A stretch of DNA of 29,000 bases from Rhodocyclaceae bacterium (GTDB taxonomy: Bacteria; Pseudomonadota; Gammaproteobacteria; Burkholderiales; Rhodocyclaceae): positions 1 to 29,000 of the forward strand of contig JADFDL010000001.1 of NCBI GenBank assembly GCA_018262875.1, read 5' to 3'. Made by a program: the position numbers and the translations under genes. The first letter of the stretch is position 1, and each line of letters begins with the position of its first letter. The notes under the pieces are model-generated. The model saw only the letters and a list, made by a program, of their open reading frames with translations, was not told the origin of the DNA and made no database searches. This document shows positions 24,439 to 29,000 of this stretch, piece after piece.

Positions 24439-25898
24439 CCGGCGCCGAACTCATCCTCGCCGGACTGGCGACGCCGCTCGCGGGCGCACTTGGCATCGCG
24501 CTCAACCACCGCGCGCCGAACCATCGCGAGGGAGTGACGCTGGTAACGGCCGCGGCGCTGTTCCTCTGCGTCTTCGCCCTGCTGCCGGAAGTGCTGGCTG
24601 GCGGGCGGCCGGAGATATCGATGTTCGAGGTGTTACCTGGCCTGGCGCTGGCGTTCCGCATCGAACCGCTCGGCATGCTCTTCGCGCTTGTCGCCTCCGG
24701 GCTGTGGATCGTGAACTCGCTCTACTCGATCGGCTACATGCGCGCCAACAACGAAGCCCATCAGACGCGCTTCTATGTCTGCTTCGCCCTGGCGCTGTTC
24801 TCGGCGGTGGGCATCGCCTTTGCCGCCAACGTCTTCACGCTGTTCGTCTTCTACGAACTGCTGACCCTGATCACCTATCCGCTGGTGACACACCATGGCG
24901 GCGACAAGGCGAGGAACGGCGGCCGGGTCTATCTCGGTCTGCTCGTCGGCACCTCGGTGCTGTTCCTGCTGCCGGCGCTGATCTTCACCTGGCACTTGGC
25001 CGGCACCACCGATTTCACGCCGGGCGGCATCCTCGCCGGCAAGCTCGAAGGCTTCGCTCTGGCCGGGCTGCTCGCGCTCTACATGTTCGGCATCGGAAAG
25101 GCGGCCCTGATGCCCTTCCACCGCTGGCTGCCGGCGGCGATGGTGGCGCCGACGCCGGTCTCGGCCCTGCTGCATGCCGTCGCCGTGGTGAAAGCCGGCG
25201 TCTTCAGCGTGGTGAAAGTGGTGGTCTATGTCTTCGGGCTCGATGCTTTGGCCGGCGGCACCGACTGGCTGGTCGGCGTTGCCGGCTTTACCATCCTCGC
25301 CGCCTCGGTGGTGGCACTCAACGCCGACAACCTGAAGCGACGCCTGGCTTATTCCACCGTCAGCCAGCTTTCCTACGTGGTGCTCGCCGCCGCGCTGCTG
25401 GCGCCGCTGTCGGTGATCGGTGCGGCCCTGCACATCGCCGCTCATGCATTGGGCAAGATCACCCTGTTCTTCGCGGCAGGAGCCATCTACACCGCTGCCC
25501 ACAAGACGGAAGTCAGCCAACTGGATGGGATCGGCCGGCGCATGCCGTGGACCATGGGCGCCTTCGCCATCGGCGCGCTGTCGGTGATCGGCCTGCCGCC
25601 GGCGGCAGGCTTCGTCTCGAAGTGGTACATGCTCTCCGGCGCCATGGCCGCCTCCCATTGGCTTGCTGTGGCGGTAATCGCCGCCAGCACCCTGCTTAAC
25701 GCCGGCTACTTCCTGCCTATCCTCTGGCGCGCCTTCTTCCGACCCGCCAGGGCCGAGGACAAGCATCACCCGCACGGCGAGGCGCCGCTGCCGATGGTGA
25801 TCGCACTGTCCCTGACTGCCGCCGGCACTGTTGCGCTTTTTTTCTGTCCGGACGTGCCGCTGGCGCTGGCGCGCGGGATGCTCGGAGACCTGCCATGA
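24435..25898 (+). CDS. Second antiporter-like subunit (NuoL/MrpD-type)
   Basis: This 487-residue membrane protein belongs to the same proton-translocating family but is clearly different from the preceding mrpD. It keeps Glu141 in FVFYELLTLITYPLV and Lys222 in GIGKAALMPFHRWLPAAM. It also keeps HAVAVVKAGVFSV and GFVSKWYML, so it looks proton-competent. The motif APTPVSALLHA is closer to NuoL/MrpA than to MrpD, so it may stand in for the missing N-terminal half of MrpA. That is inference from motifs. ATGA overlaps link it to mrpD and to the small gene downstream. Confidence 0.9.
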   Translation: MTGAELILAGLATPLAGALGIALNHRAPNHREGVTLVTAAALFLCVFALLPEVLAGGRPEISMFEVLPGLALAFRIEPLGMLFALVASGLWIVNSLYSIGYMRANNEAHQTRFYVCFALALFSAVGIAFAANVFTLFVFYELLTLITYPLVTHHGGDKARNGGRVYLGLLVGTSVLFLLPALIFTWHLAGTTDFTPGGILAGKLEGFALAGLLALYMFGIGKAALMPFHRWLPAAMVAPTPVSALLHAVAVVKAGVFSVVKVVVYVFGLDALAGGTDWLVGVAGFTILAASVVALNADNLKRRLAYSTVSQLSYVVLAAALLAPLSVIGAALHIAAHALGKITLFFAAGAIYTAAHKTEVSQLDGIGRRMPWTMGAFAIGALSVIGLPPAAGFVSKWYMLSGAMAASHWLAVAVIAASTLLNAGYFLPILWRAFFRPARAEDKHHPHGEAPLPMVIALSLTAAGTVALFFCPDVPLALARGMLGDLP

Positions 25899-26143
25899 AG
25901 CCGCACTGGCTGGACGATCCGCGCAACGTGAAGCGACTCTGGCGTCTATTCCTCGTCGTGCTGGCGGCCACGGTGCTGGCGGAGTTCGCGGTGCAACTGC
26001 ATCCGCATTTCGAGGTCGAGGCGCTATTCGGCTTCCACGCCTGGTATGGCTTCCTCGCCTGCACGGCGATGATCCTCGTCGCCAAGGGACTGGGGCTGCT
26101 GCTGAAGCGGTCGGACACCTACTACGGAGCCGACGATGAGTGA
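25895..26143 (+). CDS. Small two-span membrane protein of unknown function in the antiporter cluster
   Basis: I do not recognise this 82-residue protein. It has a charged N-terminus (MKPHWLDDPRNVKRLWRLF), two predicted membrane spans at about 18-36 and 45-69, and an acidic tail after LLKRSDTYYG. Its ATG overlaps the stop of the second antiporter-like subunit. Its end overlaps the next gene by eight bases, so it is certainly translated as part of the cluster. Overall composition fits the cluster. Possible roles are a structural linker or an assembly subunit between the second and third antiporter-like proteins. It is too short and differently patterned to be a remnant of MrpC or MrpF. Confidence 0.82.
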   Translation: MKPHWLDDPRNVKRLWRLFLVVLAATVLAEFAVQLHPHFEVEALFGFHAWYGFLACTAMILVAKGLGLLLKRSDTYYGADDE

Positions 26144-27824
26144 GTGGCTCGTCCATCCCGGCCTGGTACTGGTGTTCGGCGCCTTCGCCCTGCCTTTCCT
26201 GCGCGGCGGCACACGCGGCGCGGCGGTGCTGGCGCTGCCGCTCCTCGCCCTGTTCTGCCTCTGGCAATTGCCGGAGGGCACCTCGTGGCGTGTGCACTGG
26301 CTGGGCTACGAGCTGTCGCCGCTCGCCGTCGACAAGCTGTCGCGCCTCTTCGCCACCATCTTCGCCCTGATGGCTTGCGGCGGCGGCCTCTTCGCGTTGC
26401 GGCAGCAGAGCCGCCTCGAGATCCCCGCCGCCTACGTCTACGCCGGCTCGGCCATCGGCGTGGCGCTGGCCGGCGACCTCGTCACCGTCTTCGTCTTCTG
26501 GGAGCTGATGGCGGTCGGCTCGACGCTGGTGCTGTGGAGCGCAGGAACAAAAACAGCCTGGGCCGCCAGCCGCCGCTACGTAATGATCCACCTGTTCGGC
26601 GGCGTCGTGCTCTTCGCCGGCGTCACCGGCCACCTGCTGGAGACCGGCGACGCCGCCTTCGTCCGCATGGCGCCCGACTCCGTCGCGCACTGGCTGATCC
26701 TGATCGGCTTCCTCATCAACGCCGGCGCGCCGCCGCTCTCCGCCTGGCTGCCCGACGCCTACCCGGAGGCCTCGTGGAGCGGCACGGTATTCCTCTCGGC
26801 GTTCACCACCAAGACGGCAGTGTACGTGCTGCTGCGCGGCTTTCCCGGCACCGAATTCCTGATCTGGATCGGCCTCTTCATGGTGTTCTACGGCATCGTC
26901 TACGCGCTGCTGGAAAACGACATGCGGCGCATCCTCGCCTACAGCATCGTGAACCAGGTCGGCTTCATGGTCGCCGGCATCGGCATCGGCACCGAAATGG
27001 CGCTGAACGGCGCGGCGGCGCATGCCTTCACCCACATTATCTACAAGGCCCTGCTGCTGATGTCTGCCGGCGCCGTGCTCGCCGCCACCGGCCGGCGCAA
27101 GTGCTCGGAACTGGGCGGCCTCTTCCATAGCATGCCGCTCACCACGATCTGCGGCACCATCGGCGCGCTCGCTATCTCCTCGTTCCCGCTGACCTCGGGC
27201 TTCGTCTCGAAGTCGATGGTGACGCAGGCGGCCATCGACGGCCACCTGCTGTGGGTATGGCTGCTGCTCGCCGCCGCGTCGGCCGGCGTCTTCCTGCACG
27301 CCGGCATCAAGTTCCCCTGGTTCGTCTTCTTCCAGAAGGACTCGGGGCTGCGCCCGAGCGATCCGCCGGCGAGCATGCGCTGGACGATGGTCGCCTTCGC
27401 CTTCCTCTGCATCGCCCTCGGCATCTGGCCTGAGCCGCTCTACCGCATGCTGCCCTACGCCGTCGACTACGTGCCCTACACGGCGGCGCACGTGCTGACG
27501 CAGCTGCAGTTGCTGCTGTTCTCCGGCCTCGCCTTCTTCGTCATGCTGCCCTGGCTGAAACGCACGCCGACCGTCACACTCGACGTCGACTGGCTCTGGC
27601 GCACGCCGCTGCCGACCCTGGCCCGGGCCGTTGGCCGCGCCCACCGCGGGCTGCGCGACGGCCTGGGCGCACGCGCCGGAGCCTTCGCCGCCCGCCTGTC
27701 CGCGGACATACGCCGCCATCGCGAACCGGGCGGTTTGTTACTGCGCAGCTGGCCAACAGGAAGCATGGCGCTGTGGGCCATGACGATGCTGCTGGCCTGG
27801 CTGGTCCTTTACTACATCCCTTAA
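26136..27824 (+). CDS. Third antiporter-like subunit (NuoM/MrpD-type) lacking the TM7 lysine
   Basis: This 562-residue membrane protein of the NuoL/M/N family has about 14 spans and a long C-terminal extension (about 480-562) ending in a further span. Glu123 in FVFWELMAVGSTLVL, Lys226 in SAFTTKTAVYVLL, Lys304 in HIIYKALLL and Lys359 in SGFVSKSMV are present. The TM7 position that is lysine in both sister proteins is Asn195 here, in FLINAGAPPLSAWLPDAY. That lysine is central to proton transfer in the family, so this subunit may move protons differently or be structural. The start overlaps the small gene by eight bases. It is the last gene of the cluster. Confidence 0.9.
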   Translation: MSEWLVHPGLVLVFGAFALPFLRGGTRGAAVLALPLLALFCLWQLPEGTSWRVHWLGYELSPLAVDKLSRLFATIFALMACGGGLFALRQQSRLEIPAAYVYAGSAIGVALAGDLVTVFVFWELMAVGSTLVLWSAGTKTAWAASRRYVMIHLFGGVVLFAGVTGHLLETGDAAFVRMAPDSVAHWLILIGFLINAGAPPLSAWLPDAYPEASWSGTVFLSAFTTKTAVYVLLRGFPGTEFLIWIGLFMVFYGIVYALLENDMRRILAYSIVNQVGFMVAGIGIGTEMALNGAAAHAFTHIIYKALLLMSAGAVLAATGRRKCSELGGLFHSMPLTTICGTIGALAISSFPLTSGFVSKSMVTQAAIDGHLLWVWLLLAAASAGVFLHAGIKFPWFVFFQKDSGLRPSDPPASMRWTMVAFAFLCIALGIWPEPLYRMLPYAVDYVPYTAAHVLTQLQLLLFSGLAFFVMLPWLKRTPTVTLDVDWLWRTPLPTLARAVGRAHRGLRDGLGARAGAFAARLSADIRRHREPGGLLLRSWPTGSMALWAMTMLLAWLVLYYIP

Positions 27825-27860
27825 CCCGTACCCAGGAATCGAATGGAGAAAGGAGGAGTC

Positions 27861-28364
27861 ATGAGCCACAACGCCGCCAACGCCCAAGCCTCACCGGAAA
27901 TGAAACCAACTCGACTGCTGATTCCGGTCGATGCGACCGAGCGTTCCCGCTGGGGACTCCAGTACGCCTTGCGGCTACACCGAAACAACGTCCCGGTGCG
28001 GGTCGCAATGCTGTACGTGGCAGAGCCCATCACCACCCTGGAGGTGCTGCGCTTCCGGACCCATGACGAAATCGCCCGTTTCCAGGCTGAAAGCGGGCGC
28101 AGCATTCTCGATGATGCGGCACAGTCGCTCGCGCAGGCGGGCATTCCATGCGAGCTGGTTTACCGCGAAGGCGATATTGTTTTTCAGATTCTGGATGTGG
28201 CGGAACAGCTTGGCTGCAGCGAGATCATTCTGCCCTTGCCACATGCGCAGATCGCCAGGCTGCTGTGCCGAGATGTGGTGCGGGAAGTCATCAGGCAAGC
28301 TCGGGAGGCACTGGTCATCACTACCGACTCAGAAGGCAGGACCACCCTCAGCCGAGAGAGATAG
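27861..28364 (+). CDS. UspA-like stress protein lacking the ATP-binding motif
   Basis: This 167-residue protein has the UspA fold pattern. The first strand is RLLIPVDATERSRWGLQYALRLHR, a middle acidic loop follows, then LVYREGDIVFQILDVAEQLGCSEIILPL. Where ATP-binding members have G-x2-G-x9-G-S/T, this one reads PLPHAQIARLLCRDVVREV, with no glycine at all. It is therefore expected to belong to the non-ATP-binding class. The start at 27861 follows a strong AAAGGAGGAG ribosome site; an in-frame ATG at 27843 lacks one. It lies 36 bases after the antiporter cluster and before a strong terminator, so it is probably the last gene of that transcript. Its base composition looks slightly less GC-rich than its neighbours. 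Confidence 0.85.
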   Translation: MSHNAANAQASPEMKPTRLLIPVDATERSRWGLQYALRLHRNNVPVRVAMLYVAEPITTLEVLRFRTHDEIARFQAESGRSILDDAAQSLAQAGIPCELVYREGDIVFQILDVAEQLGCSEIILPLPHAQIARLLCRDVVREVIRQAREALVITTDSEGRTTLSRER

Positions 28365-28402
28365 TCGCCCCCCCCTCACCCACGCTGCGCGAGGTGGAGT
28401 TT

Positions 28403-28428
28403 GGGCGACCTTCGGGTCGCCCATTTTT
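28403..28428 (+). terminator. Rho-independent terminator with UUCG loop
   Basis: GGGCGACC (28403-28410) and GGTCGCCC (28415-28422) form a perfect 8-bp stem around the extra-stable loop TTCG, followed by ATTTTT. This would end the antiporter/Usp transcript. A second GTCGCCC at 28365-28371, just after the stop codon, could compete for the 3' arm sequence. Confidence 0.92.
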
Positions 28429-28430
28429 CC

Positions 28431-28461
28431 TTGAAAAGGTAAAGCGATAGCGGGTTATCAT
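28431..28461 (+). promoter_or_regulatory. Candidate sigma-70-type promoter for the sensor gene
   Basis: TTGAAA (28431-28436) and TATCAT (28456-28461) each match five of six consensus bases, with a long 19-base spacer. The predicted transcription start falls at about 28467-28469, almost on the GTG codon at 28471. No ribosome site is visible. Confidence 0.4.
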
Positions 28462-28470
28462 CCATACAAC

Positions 28471-29000
28471 GTGAATCAACCCCTCGACCGCGCCCGCCTC
28501 GCCCTGCTCCTGCTGCTCGCTGCCGTCCTTGCCGTCGGTCTGTGGGCCTACCGCGGCGTCGGCGATTCCTTGCGCGAGATCCGCGCGACCGGACTGACCG
28601 CCCTGCTCAATACCCAGATCGAGGCGCTGGATCAGTGGATCGCGGAAGGGCGGCACGAGGCGGAGCAACTGGCCGCCGACGCGGAATTGAGCGCGGCCAT
28701 CGTCAAGCTCGCCCGCAACAGCCCCGGCCAGGGCGACGGTTCCCGCGTCATCGAGAGCATCCTGAAAACAGCGGGCGCGATCGGCGTCACGGCGGCCCAT
28801 GTCATCGACACCCAGGGCGGCATCCTCGCGTCGAGCGATGCGGAGCGGGTGGGCCGGGGGGTGGTTCCCGATTTCTTCGCCCATCTCGCGCCGGCCCTGG
28901 CCGGCAAATCCGTTTTCGTCCGGCCGCAGCATGGCGGCGGCACTCAACTGGGGCGCGCCTGGATCGCCGCGCCCGTGCGCGCCAAAGACAGCAGGGTGAT
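28471..29000 (+). CDS. N-terminal part of a membrane sensor protein (Cache-like domain)
   Basis: An open frame of 176 codons from GTG 28471 runs off the window without a stop. A membrane span at about residues 11-27 (LALLLLLAAVLAVGLWAY) is followed by an amphipathic helix, then an extracytoplasmic domain. The segment LLNTQIEALDQWIAEGRHEAEQLAADAEL (seen in parts), and later AHVIDTQGGILASSDAERVGRG and WIAAPVRAKDS, is typical of double-Cache sensors. These usually precede a histidine kinase, a cyclase, a diguanylate cyclase or a chemoreceptor domain, which lies outside the window. There is no in-frame start between the preceding stop and this GTG. The output domain, and so the function, is unknown. 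Confidence 0.75.
   Translation, partial: MNQPLDRARLALLLLLAAVLAVGLWAYRGVGDSLREIRATGLTALLNTQIEALDQWIAEGRHEAEQLAADAELSAAIVKLARNSPGQGDGSRVIESILKTAGAIGVTAAHVIDTQGGILASSDAERVGRGVVPDFFAHLAPALAGKSVFVRPQHGGGTQLGRAWIAAPVRAKDSRV

Noticed and set aside
24633..27719. Open frame of 1028 codons on the minus strand
   Set aside because: It is antisense to three antiporter cluster genes and dominated by Gly/Arg/Gln/Asp/His. This is typical of a reverse-frame shadow of high-GC membrane genes.
20204..27824. Reading the antiporter cluster as a membrane-bound hydrogenase or a complex I operon
   Set aside because: No hydrogenase large or small subunit, no NuoB/C/D/H-like protein and no iron-sulfur protein is present in the window.
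20204..27824. Possible DabA/DabB-type inorganic carbon uptake system, because of the NuoL-like subunits
   Set aside because: There is no DabA-like zinc protein, while the E, F, G, B and C subunits are clearly Mrp-type.

Overview
The window is GC-rich, densely packed bacterial DNA from a Gram-negative organism, most likely a betaproteobacterium of the Rhodocyclales type. This placement is an inference. It rests on a Porin_4-type outer-membrane porin, an HtpX/YccA pair, a MASE1 histidine kinase with a FixJ-type regulator, and the overall base composition. Most genes overlap their neighbour through ATGA or GTGA junctions, so they fall into a few long transcription units. No tRNA, rRNA, CRISPR array, transposase or phage gene was seen, and no gene-free gap exceeds 300 bases.

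Layout. (1) 1-1438: the 3' end of a canonical universal stress protein (+) and a porin (-), converging on a perfect 28-bp palindromic terminator. The porin's upstream region holds three 11-bp tandem repeats. (2) 1596-8548 (+): a tight six-gene unit of an ArsB/NhaD-type permease, a CaCA Ca2+/cation antiporter, a Ca2+-type P-type ATPase, a DUF3330 zinc-ribbon-like protein, a LapA-domain membrane protein and a dihydrolipoamide-dehydrogenase-like flavoprotein. It looks like a calcium/cation export operon. (3) 8607-11209: htpX and a YccA/BAX-inhibitor-1 protein (-), divergent from a NhaR-like LysR regulator (+). The gap between them is AT-rich and carries a perfect inverted repeat. (4) 11239-20053 (-): a seven-gene unit read from right to left: MASE1 histidine kinase, FixJ-family response regulator, membrane-anchored GT20 trehalose-6-phosphate synthase, OtsB, GH15 glycosidase, MscS-type channel and C26 glutamine-amidotransferase-like hydrolase. 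It reads as an osmoadaptation operon with its own two-component system. (5) 20204-27824 (+), divergent from (4): a nine-gene Mrp-type cation/proton antiporter cluster in the order E-F-G-(MrpA C-terminal domains)-B-C-D, followed by a second D-like subunit, an 82-aa membrane protein and a third D-like subunit. No full-length MrpA is present. (6) 27861-29000: a UspA-like protein lacking the usual ATP-binding glycines, a strong UUCG-loop terminator, and the N-terminus of a membrane sensor cut by the window edge.

How it fits together. The window is dominated by ion and osmotic homeostasis: Ca2+ export, Na+/H+ antiport, trehalose synthesis, a mechanosensitive channel, an NhaR-like regulator and membrane quality control. 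The strongest candidates for something new are three. One is the coupling of a MASE1 two-component system to a sensor-like membrane-tethered trehalose synthase, sharing a promoter region with the antiporter cluster. Another is the antiporter cluster itself, whose gene order matches the archaeal Mbh/Mbs antiporter module but which carries three antiporter-like subunits and an unknown small protein. The third is an over-represented 8-mer, AAGTCAGT, seen seven times on the two strands.
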